Shown here: positions 11,429 to 23,455 of the stretch, piece after piece
How the letters are laid out: the number at the start of each line of letters is the position of its first letter
Numbering within the stretch: the first letter of the stretch is position 1
Source: Onchocerca volvulus
Taxonomy: Eukaryota > Nematoda > Chromadorea > Rhabditida > Onchocercidae
Length of the DNA: 64,000 nucleotides
Assembly: GCA_000499405.2 (NCBI GenBank)
Contig: HG738140.1
Location: 12,675,560 to 12,739,559, forward strand
Reading direction: 5' to 3'
The notes under the pieces: model-generated
The model's input: only the letters and a program-made list of their open reading frames with translations
Databases searched by the model: none
Told to the model about the DNA's origin: nothing
Made by a program: the position numbers and the translations under genes

Positions 11429-13190
11429 TTACAATACTTGTAGGGATACAATATTTTTTGTTGTTCCATTGTCTCTGTAGATATAGAGACTGTCTGGTTT
11501 ACCGACTCTAGAACATGCAACATATAATTGTCTAAGTGAAAAGCAATCGTTCTCCAGATCTAAACCGCACAATTCTAACGATTGACCCTGGGCTTTGTTG
11601 ATGGTGAATGCAAATGCCAATCGAACTGGGAATTGCAATCTCTTAAACTGAAATGGAATTTCCGTTAGAATCATAGGAATGCGAGGAAAAAGCACATCTT
11701 CACCTTTGAAAAGTCCTGTCAAGATTGATGCTTCTATAACGTTGCTCATTAATTTTTTTACTGTAAGNGTTCGTCGACGTCTTTGTTCTTGGCCGTAAGA
11801 ATAGCTCGTACACTCAGCCAATCGTGATTCTTATAATTAATTTGAATATTGGGAAATACTTTTTCAACCAAATCATCTTTTGAGGTTACTAAATTGCAGA
11901 AGTTATGAGGCAATGAAATTCGTCCTGTGGTCAGATCAACCGGCATCTTTCCGTTCCAATTTCCAGCAATTTATGTGAGAATATTTCAGCTAATCAATCA
12001 TTATGCAGCTGAACACGCGTGTTTGTAGTTAATTTAAACGCCTTTACGTGTCCCCACAAAGTAGAGTATTTCAGGCAAGCATTTATTTCGTCCGCTGATG
12101 TCGATCGAGGAATTACAGGTAATGTTTGCCTGAAATCTCCTGCAAACAATATTAAGGCGTTCCCAAATGGTTTGATATTTCCACGCAAATCTTGCAATGA
12201 TCGATCAAGAGCCTCGATCGATTTTTTGTGCGCCATTGTACATTCATCCCAAACAATAAGTTTGCATTTTTGCAATACTTTACCCATGCCTGATGTCTCG
12301 GAAATGTTGCATGTGGGAGTTTCAATCAATTGGATGTTCAACGGCAACTTCGAAGCGGAATGAGCAGTTCTTCCACCTGGTAGCAATGTAGCAGATATTC
12401 CGGACGATGCAAGAGCTAAGGCTATGCCATTTTGGAACCGAATTGTTGCCAGAATCAATGTAATTAGAAAAGTTCTACCAGTTCCTCTTGGAGCATCCAA
12501 AAAGAAGATTTCTCCAATTCCTCTATTGACAGTTTGCATTGTTCGATCCTAAGTGCTTCTTTGCTCCAACGTAAGTTTAGATATGTTTGATTGCAGATAT
12601 GACGAAAGATCAGCAATGTTGTAATTTTGCTCGAGATGCAATTCTACATCAAACGAAGCAGCAGCTGATCGATTCGGTGATGGCATTCCCAATTGATTGA
12701 GAACTTTGTTCGCAATTTGTAGACACAAATCCTCAATCATTATCAACGCTTCGTTGTAGATTTCTGCTGTGAAATCCATATTCATATTTGAATTTTCGCT
12801 GCGTATTCGATGCAAAATATCTTCAGCCATATATGATTTATATTTCTCCCATAACTCCGCTGGAGATGAAGAAGTGCAGGCGGTCAATATGATTGCAAAC
12901 AGTGTACGAATTTGATTCGGATGTGACATGTTGCAAGCGTCATATATACATACATCCCAGTGTCGGTCGTTCTCCAATAAATTCAAAGCTTGAAATGCAC
13001 TGCGGAAAGTAGCATGTGTAACGCCGTTGACAATTTTTAATTGCTGGAAGGAGGTTGGACCGGGCACATTTACTAACAACATACGAAGGAAGAAGCATTC
13101 GTCCTGATTAGGATGCACGGTGTACAATCTGCCTATCGTAGTTTCTTTGAATATGCCTGGTTGTCCTTCAACTGGTTCGCCTCGTTTAAG
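11429..13190 (-). pseudogene. Helitron Pif1-type helicase remnant
   Basis: Superfamily 1 helicase of the RepHel family. Minus-strand motifs in order: Walker A as DAPRGTGRTFL (canonical GGxGKT altered at two positions), Walker B IVWDECTM, AGDFRQTLPVIPR, and C-terminal FTINKAQGQSL and VACSRVG. It is broken: an in-frame TAG near 12550, an in-frame TGA near 11997, about 100 codons missing between about 11775 and 11820 with a frame change, and an N at 11768. The upstream part of RepHel is absent. Not functional in this copy. Confidence 0.9.
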
Positions 13191-13470
13191 TACATTAAAT
13201 TCATTACGTAATGTTACAGCGTAACACGTTATTAAGACGTCGTGATACTATGTTTAAGTATGTTACATTGAATTCGTAACGTTTTTCTATAAATCTTACG
13301 ATTTCTTTTTGATGCGTGTAGGAGCTATAAAGTACATTAAATTCGTTACGTAATGTTGCAGCGTAACACGTTATATATCATTCGGAAGTTATAATACCTC
13401 GTTTGAATTCGTTAGTAATGTTGCGACGTAACACGTTATTAAGATGCCGTATTGCCACGTTTAAATTCGA
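13190..13470. repeat. Short dispersed repeats around TTACGTAATGTTGCAGCGTA
   Basis: Three copies of a roughly 40-bp motif (AAATTCGTTACGTAATGTT followed by GCGTAACACGTTAT) at about 13195-13235, 13341-13375 and 13403-13441, inside the Helitron. Confidence 0.7.
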
Positions 13471-13519
13471 AATATCTTTCTTTTATTTTTTTAGCTTTTA
13501 ATTTTATGAAATCCGATTT

Positions 13520-13815
13520 TCTTCAGGATAGAGAGATGCGTGGAAGAAGTACATTTACTGTTATTAGAGAAGTGGGGGGAAGAAGAAGGTTGCGGAAGAA
13601 GGAGAATGAGAGAAAAAAAGGATAGATAGATGCGCTATCCTAATTATTAATCATATTAACTGTTATTAGAGAATTGGGAGAAGAAAGAGATTGCGAAAGG
13701 GGGAGAATGAGAGAAAAAAGGTTAGAGAAATGCGCGGAAGAAGGAGAATGGAAGAAAAAAGGATAGAGAGATGTGCGGAAGAAGGAGAATGAGAGAAAAA
13801 AGGAAGGCGGGGTCG
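13520..13815. repeat. Purine-rich imperfect tandem repeat
   Basis: Repeated GGAAGAAGGAGAATGAGAG and AAAAAAGGATAGAGAGATG modules, 40-45 bp apart, nearly all A/G on the plus strand. Part of the Helitron. The same motif occurs once at about 2453-2490 in the elongase-intron copy. Confidence 0.8.
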
Positions 13816-14159
13816 ATAAACTCCGCCTCCTCACTTATTTTTAGTTGCCACGTACGTGACACGTGAAAAAACGTAACCATATTTACTTATAAAGAAGGTC
13901 GGTTGGAGTAGAAGGTTGTGTCAAAATTTGAAAAAAATCGGTTGAGAATTTACTGTAGATCGGGCGTAGGTAACAGGTTGGATTTACATTTTTATTTATA
14001 AGAAGATGATTAGCATAAGGAATGCGAATCTTACATGTTACATGATTAGCATAAAGGATATTACATGTGAATTGGATAAGGATTCAAATAATTTTTTGTA
14101 GTGTAAATATTTTGAGATGAAAAAGTTTCTTTAGAAAAGTTATTTCGGGTTTTCCGACA

Positions 14160-16900
14160 AAAAGTACATTGGTCTTGGAAACATTCAAAACACAAATTAA
14201 GTAACAATTATGGATTATGTATCGGACGTTTAAAAAACCTAGCCAAGCGTTTGAAACATAAATCAATTCTCGGTTCATATCATGAAACAATCGAAGAACA
14301 ACTGCAATCCGACATAATCGAAGAGGTTCACCCAAACGATGAGATTGGGATTATACACTATCTACCACATCATGAAGTATTAACTCCAAGCAAAGCGACA
14401 AAAAAGTTGAGGATTGTCTATGATGCCTCTGCAAATCTCAATGGATTCAAAAGCTTGAACAAAGTATTATACCGCGGCCCAATCATGTCACCAGACTTAG
14501 TGGGGATATTACTACGTTTTCGCACAATGAAAATAGTATGATTGCTGATATCGAGAAAGCTTTTTTGCAATTAGAATTACATTTGGAAAAAAGAAATTTT
14601 ACTCGTTTTCTTTGGCTAAAGATATAGATAAGGTCGTGAATGATGAAAATATAAAATGTTATCGTTTTTGGAATGATTTCATCGCCATTCTTACTATCAG
14701 TACGTTGAATTGTCATCTGGAAAATTATGGTTGCACAACAGCAGGCGAGATAAAAAGAATCAACATGTCGACAATGTTATTATATTTGCAGATAGAACAG
14801 ATGAAGCTTTTCATAAATATGAGGAAATGAAAAGCATTTTTGGGGAAGTCTCAATGAATATCAGAAAATTTCTTTCTAAAAATGAAGAATTCAATAAATG
14901 AATATCCGTATGCAATCAAAACAAAACGAATAAAGGTTTTTGTGGTCTTAAATGGATTCACAATCTAGATGTTATTTGCATAATATTAACGCCATGGGTC
15001 GGAAGTAAATTAATCAAAAGAATAATTTTACAATTCCTTGCTTCACAATATGACCCATTAGATTTTTAATTCTTTCAGTGATACAATTCAAACTATTTAT
15101 TCAATATCTCTGGAGAAAAAGCAAAGCACGGGATCAAGTTTTGAACGAAGAAGATGAACAACATAGGAGTGCACTTATTAAGGACTGGCCAACAAATGTA
15201 ATAGATTTACCACAAATGGCGATAACATCCTCATCATAACCGGATATTTATGTATTTACAAACGCATCAAACGTCGCTTGTTCATCGGCTGTATATGTCC
15301 TTAATTAGGAGAACCAAGGCACAAACCCAAATTCATTTTTAATTTTAAATCTCGAATCACTCAAATTAAGAGTATATTAGTACCCGAATTGTTATCCATA
15401 TTGATTAGGGTGAGAACAGCTCAGTTTGTACTGAAACAGTTAGGACTGAAGAAAAACCATGTTTCACTAAGGATTGTCCTCTCAGCAAAAAAAAGGGATC
15501 AGATTCCAAATGATCCGCAGTATTCGATCAAGAATTATACAAAACTATTCCCACGATTTATCCAAAATCGAATCGAAGAAATTCGAAAGGCAAAATTCAT
15601 GTTTCGCTATACACCAAGTAAGCAAAACTGAACAGATGTAGCTACTAAAGACCTCTGACCGAAAAAGGTCCGAAATTACAAACTGTGATGAAAGGGATCT
15701 CAATGGTTAGAAAAGGAAAGGGTGGATTAGTCACAATGTAATTTTTATTCTAATGGCAAAGACGAATTTGAAGAAGGGATTGTTGCAAAAATTACAAAGA
15801 TCACTCAAAAATTTGAAGGGGAAACAATTCAATTCAACACCGCACACCGTTTTAGTAAATGTAAACGATATTGAGAACAACGGTGTGGGCTCTCCGATTT
15901 ATCAAACTAACTCATAGTAAGGAATTACCTTGGTTACGATCAATGTCCATTAAAGGAAATCATGTAACCATGGATGACTATGAGATAATAGAATGGTTAT
16001 TGATCCAGCAAGCATAATCGGCCGAAATAACAGGACAAATAAATATATTGACCTATCCAACTTGAAATTAGCAAACTGTGGAGATCAAAGGGTCGTTCTG
16101 AGAATTCGGAATTAAATAATGAAAGCAAATATGCTATCTATTTGCCAAATTATAACATCACTAGCGAGCTTCTCATTAAATAGCAACATGAAAATTTATA
16201 TCAAGTGAGAATAGCTCATATCTTGTGCGAATTAACATACAAATTTTGGATCCGAAAAGGACGATCCGCAGTCAAACTTATTATATCTTCATGTATGGGT
16301 TGTAAGTACTGAAGAGCTATATCAAACTCCCCGAACTGCCAAACCTTCCCGCAACACGAATGAAGCGGACAAGAACCTTCGAAAAGACTGGCTAGATTAT
16401 ATGGGTCCGCTTCCAATCAAATCTGAAATGGAATGGTAAAGGGATGGACAGTTCTTTTTACATGTTTCACAAGTGCCATACATCTTGAATTAGTCGAGAA
16501 TTTAACCGCCAAGAGTTTTTGCATGTCCTGAGAAGATTCATCGCTCGACACGGATATCCAGAATTAATCTTGAGCGATAACGTCGACCAGTTTCAATTAG
16601 TATTTAGAATTCTCATGGAAGAAAATGCTAATTTCCTAGCCGCAAAAGGCATGATATGGAAAAATACAATACCCAAAGCACCATAGAGTGAAGATGTATA
16701 CGAACGAATTGTCGGACCTACCAAAAAGGCCCTAAGAGCAATAGGCAGAAAACTTTTAAAGGAAGGAGAATTAATGATTTTAATAGCAAATATAGAAGCA
16801 ATACTAAATTCTCGCCCATTAACATACTTCTCGCTCATTAACGTAGGATTTGGTAAATACAGAATCATACGTCCAATTGATTTTTTATCATAATTTGCAT
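14160..16900 (+). pseudogene. BEL/Pao reverse transcriptase, RNase H and integrase remnant
   Basis: The 3' half of the retroelement polyprotein, continuing gag-protease from 10548. RT homology starts near 14190 and includes YHETIEEQLQSDIIEE, LRIVYDASANLNGFK and, after a frameshift near 14540, ADIEKAFLQLEL; an HVDNVIIFA version of the YVDD-box region lies near 14765. RNase H-like and integrase sections follow (SYDPLG-type block near 15045, CMGC zinc finger near 16290, ILNSRPLTY near 16805). Stops and frameshifts occur throughout. No 3' LTR follows, so the 3' end is lost near 16900. Confidence 0.85.
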
Positions 16901-17048
16901 TTTCAAAACAAAAAGGAATCGGCAGCTAGAATGGATAAGAAAACAAATAAATCTTGTGATATCAAAATTACTTCATTAGAAAAAATCTTTTTCTTCTATA
17001 ATTCAACGCCATTTCAATTGGTAAATAAGCATTAACTCAAACTTGAAC

Positions 17049-20000
17049 TTATAAGTCGTAGCAATCTTTATCGAAGTCTTCCTCATCCTGCTTTGCCAAA
17101 ACTTTGAATATATATTCCAAATCACTGTTATCTTTACGTTGTAATGATAATCCTTTATTTTTGCCATAGAGAATTTCATTCAATTGTTCATAACAGTCTA
17201 CTTCATCCTGCTGCAAGTTTTTATTTAGAAATAAAATACAATCCATGCCCATCAAATGATATTCGTTTCACATGATGTCTCAAAGATTATGTTTCTCATA
17301 AATTTTATGATTCATAATGAGCCAAACTATTATTTACAAATAATATTCCTTTAGCGAAAAACAATGATGCTAATGTACAATAAAAAATAAGAAAAAGACG
17401 AAAATGTATGAATAACCTCAAGAAATTCTACCAGTAAATTCCTCAATTCCTGATTTCTACCATTGATAATTAAGTCTGCACATAAATCGATAACCATACG
17501 GTGCAAAGCGATATCTTCATCATATAAAATTTTCGGTATAAGATCAAGGCAAAGTTCTTCCGTTTGTGGTAGATTATTATGTAGTATTTGAACAGCCTCA
17601 ATCCTAAAAATTATAAACAAATGGTAATTGAACAGCAGATATAATAAATGAGAGTGAAAAACACTACGATTTCAGTTAGCTTCTTCGCTCGTTCTGCTCA
17701 TTACCAAGAAACACAAAAAACTTTGATGTTTCTCGAAATAATACCGAGTGATAAGATATGGGACCAACTTAATTAATGATCTAATTAGTTTTACTTTATA
17801 CTCAACATATTAAAGTATATTTTATAGAACAGGATTATCCAAAATTAATTTTGAAAATCATTTTTCAAAATAGCAAGGAAAGGATTTAAAGAAAAACGAA
17901 TCATTAGTTCAATTATAAGAATTGAGTGTTGATCACTGAATAATCATGAAGTACATATACACAAGCAAATGAATTGGGAAATTTTCTACATACCAATCTG
18001 AATGTTTTTCATCCTAAACCCATTCCACTTTTTTTGAAAATTATTTCTCTTTAGTGATCACAAACAACCGCTCAAAAAATGAACAGAAACAAAATTTTTT
18101 TCAATTGTCAAAAATGTTTATCATCCTAATCCTTAAAATTTAGAATCAGTTAATAATAATAAGTAAATAAAAACTTTAAAAAACGAACGAAAAAGAAATA
18201 TATTCAACCAAATTGTGAATGCTACAAAATGAAATAAATGGAAAAATTTTTCTCATAAGCAGATCTAGCTCTTCAAGAATAAATGCTGGAACTGCAGGAT
18301 CATTTTTGGATCGCTAATATTTATTATTTGCATAAAAAAATGTGGATTAAATAACTTCAAAACAATTTCAGTCCGCGAAATTCATGGAGCAGTAAAATCA
18401 CCTTGGCGCTGAATCGGAATCTGAAAGTAGCACATATCCAGCTAAATTTTTGACATCCACTGGATTTCCGATTTGATTTAAAAAAACCAGAGCTTCAACC
18501 CGAACATAAGGCTCTTCGTCGTTCTTGGCCATATTAGTAATACACTGGATCAAATCTAAAAGAGAATAATTTAAATGCAAATTAACTTAATCTAGATTTC
18601 TGCCAAGACGATTAACAATCCTTTAAAAATTGTAATATGGTTTAAAAACATAACACTATAGTGTTCATCAAGGAATAACTTTTCTTCAATACAACAATAT
18701 GGTCAACGAAATCATCAACAATTAGAAATCGATTATAAAACATTCACAGCTTACCAGATCTACTATATCCAAATTTAACTAGCACAGTGAGCTGACTTAA
18801 AGCATTATCTCTACATTCCCATCTTGGTAAATTAAGCTGTTCGGCAGCTTTTGAAGCTAAAACCGGAATAATTTTTTTATTCCATTCTTTTGATTTTTGT
18901 AGCAAAGCATTCAAAATCATTGCATTTATCTGAAAATAAAGTTTAATAAATTATTTCATTCAAATATTTTTGTCGTTTTAAGCAAAATATACTCAGACAG
19001 TTTTTTAAAACAAAGTTGAATAAATATAAAAAACAACAAATTCCACGCAAATTACGCAATTTTTTTGGTTGTATATAACTACCATGTGACTTCATATGGC
19101 GTACGTAACACCAAAACATTATCTACGACTATGTCATCATTCGCTTCATCTTATTAAAAATTATTTTACATATTTCGATAACAGAATTGTGAATATAAGC
19201 AACTATATCTACCATATTATGAAGTTCCAAAACATTGTATAAAGAATCGAGCACAGCGATGGATGGATTTTCAAGGCTTGCAATGAATTTGCTAGCTGAT
19301 AATATGTCACGCTCTTTGCATAGTATGGATAAACCTCGATTCAAATAGTCTGTCAAATATAATAAAAAATAAATAGTCGGTTGCATATAAAATATGACGA
19401 AGATTAGAAAAGACAATGACCTTTTTTGTCTGATGCAAAATTCAAAAATTAAATGATAATAGGCTGTGGACAGGGAAAATAAAAAAGACCTGAAAATGTG
19501 TAAAACTTTGCATTTCTAGAGAGAAAGGATAAGAATTAATTAGATTAAGCAAATTAACAGAAATTGGGAAATAAAATAAGGAAAAGAATCACCTTTATCG
19601 GAATGATATCCCAATTTTACCAAATCCAATAAACGTAAATTTGGAGTATCCCATACAACTTTAATTAATTCTTCATGCCCCCTAAATTATCATCATCATT
19701 AAATATTAAGTCCAATTATTCCTAGTCTTGGCCATGACTGTTTTATAAATGAGTGCAGTCAAAGCGCAATATTAGGCATTGAGTTAAAAATATCAAGATT
19801 ATGTTCAATTTTATCTAGTCTTACTCATGATTGTTTAGTATGAATAGTTTTATCTAAATAATTCAAACTAGAATGGCTAAACAAAAAGTTTTTAATCCAC
19901 TCTCCTCCAATTACTAAGCTATTTGTCGCACTATACTTTTTATTGCCGTCCTTAAATTATTCAACTGAGTTTACATAGAAAAGAATCTAAGAAATATACT

Positions 20001-22703
20001 ATTATATAATAAAGACAATAAAGATGTAGTCAATAAAAGACTTATAAAACTACTCAATTATTAAATTTAAATACAACACCAGAACAAAATTCGCAACTAA
20101 AGCGAAACAACAAAAAAAAAAAACTCACATAGCAATTAATTGCAATAAAACCTCATTTCTGATATGAATGGAACACCAATCATCATCGAAAAATATTTTC
20201 TCATCCATTTTCTTTTTTTGTCTATAAAAATTAGGTATATCAAAAACCACCAGAAAAAATATTCCTCAGTGCAATCTTATCCTAGCAAAGACATCCTATT
20301 TTGTCCACCAGAATATCCTACACAACAGAAGAGAACAGTTTTGAATTTTAATAAAAATGAATAAAAGTAAGTCTGAAGGATAGTTTGAATGTGACCAATA
20401 ATCGTATTGGAAAAATTAAGATAAGATCAACTTTTTAAGGTCAATGATGAATAGAGAACTGAAAAAACAGTAACACCAATAACTTGAATTTTTTTTAATG
20501 AGATTTAAACTTCAACACTATTTATAAATTCGACTACAAAATTATTTTCAAACTAATTATACAGTTCATAGCGAGTTATAAAAAAAAAAAATTATCCAGC
20601 AAAGGCATAATGCTTTACTCACACAAGTTCAGCCAAAAGTTTGCAAAAGTGGAAATTCATCGACATAATTTCACATCCAGAGACGTCGATATGTTCAATT
20701 CGCTTTTCAAGATTTTTTGCTAACGCAAAAATTTCTCGTGACTGCTCTATGGATATTAAACTTGAATCATATAATAAAAGCTGCGATAATCTGAAAGAAA
20801 AACCTAGATAAAATCATTAAATATGAAAAAGTCAATTAACAGTACTTGCTTAATAATCAATATTCAGGAAATTCCATAATCATGCATGCAGAAAATAAAT
20901 AGAAACTTCAATTTAAATCTGAAACCAACAAATTTAAGTCGCAAAATGCCGAGTCCAAAAACTATTAAATAACCTCTCACGCCAAGCGGAACTTCCTGTG
21001 CGTTTATGCGGTGATCCAGAATTGCTCGTTTTCAATAGCTCAATAATGGAGGAAGCCCAGCAAGTATTATATTTCCTTCCAAATATCTTGTCTAGATAAC
21101 TGCATATAGTTACTTTCAGAACTGAATCTACACTGTCATTTAATAACTGAAGAGCTTTCTGAACCACTTCTACAAAAAAACTTATTGAATCAAAGCATTC
21201 ATCAATAGCGAAACATTACTATAATTGCATTTCATTCAATGAAGTATGTCATCTGTAACGACTAGGCTACACAGAATATGGGTGTACATGAATTTTCTGA
21301 AAAAAAAAAGTGATCATGCACATTTTTGTTATCTGATTCAAACTATTTCATCTGATTAATCTTGTAATCGCGATAACAATTACGGATGAATATATATGTA
21401 GACAAAAAAGTCGATTATGTTTATGTTCGCTAACCCAATTTTCTATAATTTAAAAAGTTGAAAAACCCTCTTATCTTTAACCACCGACTCCATCTACTTA
21501 TATTTTATCTTTGATCCAATTAGCAATTGACAACAGAAAAACTGGAAAAATACTGGACCTAAACAGTATCATTAAACTTGAAAAACATCCTCAACAACGA
21601 TCCCAGCTAGACAATACATCAGCTTTCCTGTAGTCTTTTGATTTTGGTCTATTTCTTAAATGATTTATTTTTCTTTTAAGTATTATTTTAATTTAATCAT
21701 CGAAATCCAAAAATGTGATATGGTACCTTCATCTTCATAAGAAAAATTCTTTTCTTCCAATTCGCGGTAAAGCATAAATAAAGTATTCATAACTACTGCC
21801 GAACCATCAAAAGTTGTATTGTTCAGGAATTGCCGGACAAAATTTTTGATGAAATCACAATTCCATAAATTTTTATCACCGTTAGATATTATCTAAAAAA
21901 TATACAATTCAGGATATTTCACAATTGCTGAAGAAAAATTCAAATTTAACTTGGAACTTATAAAAATTATGAATGTACGATGGATTTGATTTTTTGGTTA
22001 ATTTTCATGTTAAGTTCGGTATAATTATTTCATTCCGTTCTTGCTTTACCACTTCAATTTCAGTTATTCGACATAAAGACCATGTACGCTTACTCTCTTT
22101 ATTTCGCCCATCGCTTACATAAAGCTCACCTCTTTAATTAAACTAAGATGAATGAAATAGAAGTTGTTTTGATTTGATAGCTTATCTGTTCCAAATTTCA
22201 ATGACTCAATTAACGCATCATTTGTTTCATTGTCTGAAATCATTAAATCGTGTAAGACTCACAAAAAATACAAAAAAATATTGATAATTCGAATTTAAGT
22301 TGTTCGATATAAAGTTCAATTTCCCTTAAATTTTCCTGTTTGAATTTAAGTAATGCAATATTTGTTCATTCTTATGAAAATTTTCTCTCCATTAATGAAA
22401 GCAGATATCAAGTTATTTCAACGCTTTCCTTCTGCCAGGTCTTCAATGGTATTTTCTTTCATCAATGAAATCTTTTTTAAAAATATAAAAAATTATGCTA
22501 ATTTCAACAATGCTTTTGTTCATACCTTTATGTTCGATAGAAATACTCTAATTTGTGGAATAAATAAACAAAGCCTTCCCATGAAAATAACCTTTTGGTA
22601 AGACTTTCACTAGTTTTTCAATCCAGTAATCGTCGTAATCCACACATGAACTCCTAACTTTCTTCAAAAATTCTCGTAGTCTATAACTATTTTCGTCATG
22701 CAT
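17049..22703 (-). CDS. BRAT1-like HEAT-repeat protein
   Basis: Twelve phase-consistent exons: 22592-22703, 22130-22233, 21727-21892, 20974-21169, 20623-20790, 20129-20158, 19593-19681, 19213-19349, 18755-18929, 18402-18555, 17417-17603 and 17049-17210, giving about 559 residues. The product is all-helical with HEAT-like helices (PRWECRDNALSQLTVLVKF, EPYVRVEALVFLNQIG). The C-terminus ends DFDKDCYDL. From memory, human BRAT1 also ends in an acidic stretch plus DCY, and structural work placed this tail in the INTS11 endonuclease active site. BRAT1 acts with Integrator INTS11 and was first described as a BRCA1/ATM partner. It is shorter than the human protein (821 residues). The start ATG lies 18 bases behind a TTTTTTCAG acceptor with an in-frame stop between them, suggesting trans-splicing. 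Identification rests on motif and tail, not a search. Confidence 0.6.
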
Positions 22704-22867
22704 TATGCTTTAAGCAAATCCTGAAAAAATTTTCTAATAAACTGAAGCCAGCAATGCTCAATTTGAGCCCATCAGAATTCTTTTATTTAAATAGCCTTTA
22801 GTCTCACACGATGACTAAACATGAATCATATTTCAATGTATCATTGATCTTCTAGGTATACTTTCTT

Positions 22868-23100
22868 TCACATCAGCTGCTGATGAACTTTAATTAATTG
22901 AGATCGTTCAGAATATTTATCATAAATACTCATTGTCTTAGCTTGAGGACAAGCTGGAATTCTCAAGAATCTTTTTAGAGAACACAGAAATTCGATAAAT
23001 AGGTATAGAACCTTCAAAGAACGAAGTGGTCCGAGAGTTAGCTTGTAAAGATTGCATTTATCTATTAAATATTTCGTGCAATAAACTATGAACAAAAAAA
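22868..23100 (-). other. Open stretch between GluRS-like gene and BRAT1-like gene
   Basis: An open frame behind a TTTTTTTGTTCATAG acceptor-like site runs about 70 codons and ends in HQQLM-stop. It has no convincing ATG near the acceptor and no recognisable domain. It may be part of a 3' UTR or a small gene of the minus-strand cluster. Confidence 0.2.
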
Positions 23101-23455
23101 CAGCCCACACGTACAAATTACAATTTTATATATTTAAAAAAAAGAAATATGGAAAATTTACAAACTCTTCACCAAACAAAGCATGTGAAAATTTATTTAA
23201 ATTCAGTCATCGAATGTTCAATTAATTCAAAACACAACTAGCACTTCTAAGAATGGAAAAAAAATCAAGAAAAAAAATATGGAGTTATGTAAGTTTCTCA
23301 CTTGAAATGCTACAAAATTCACATTTTTGCTTATCACCATTAATGCACAAGAATTATAAGCCTTTCCAAATTGAAGATTAAGAAAATCATAACCCTCTAT
23401 AATCAAATTTCAAAGAACATTCTCATAAAAACACTCAGGCTGAAGTAATTATAAA

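Larger units (their letters stand above)
11099..14006 (-). mobile_element. Helitron, minus orientation, decayed, inserted at A|T in the LTR
   Basis: On the minus strand the element starts A|TCTTCTTATAAATAAAAATG (right end, 14006) and ends with a 19-bp hairpin closing in CTAG followed by T (left end, 11099). Removing 2908 bp restores TTATA|TGATTAGCATAAGG, which matches neighbouring LTR minisatellite units, so this is a precise A|T insertion. It carries a C-terminal helicase remnant on the minus strand but no Rep nuclease domain that I could see. The left end contains extra Helitron termini in plus orientation (11140-11390), so it may be a composite. Confidence 0.8.
10549..14159 (+). repeat. 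Second BEL/Pao LTR inserted in the element's coding region, interrupted by a Helitron
   Basis: LTR parts 10549-11098 and 14007-14159 flank the Helitron. With the Helitron removed the LTR is about 703 bp, longer than LTR 1 because a 32-45 bp minisatellite (GATTAGCATAAGGAATGTGAAT-like units) is expanded to about four copies. It lies inside the retroelement internal region: gag-protease ends at 10548 and RT-coding DNA resumes at 14160. This suggests a solo LTR left by a second insertion. No clear target-site duplication was seen. Confidence 0.75.

Noticed and set aside
12019..12363. 114-codon plus-strand frame
   Set aside because: Shadow of the helicase remnant, which has clear motifs on the minus strand.
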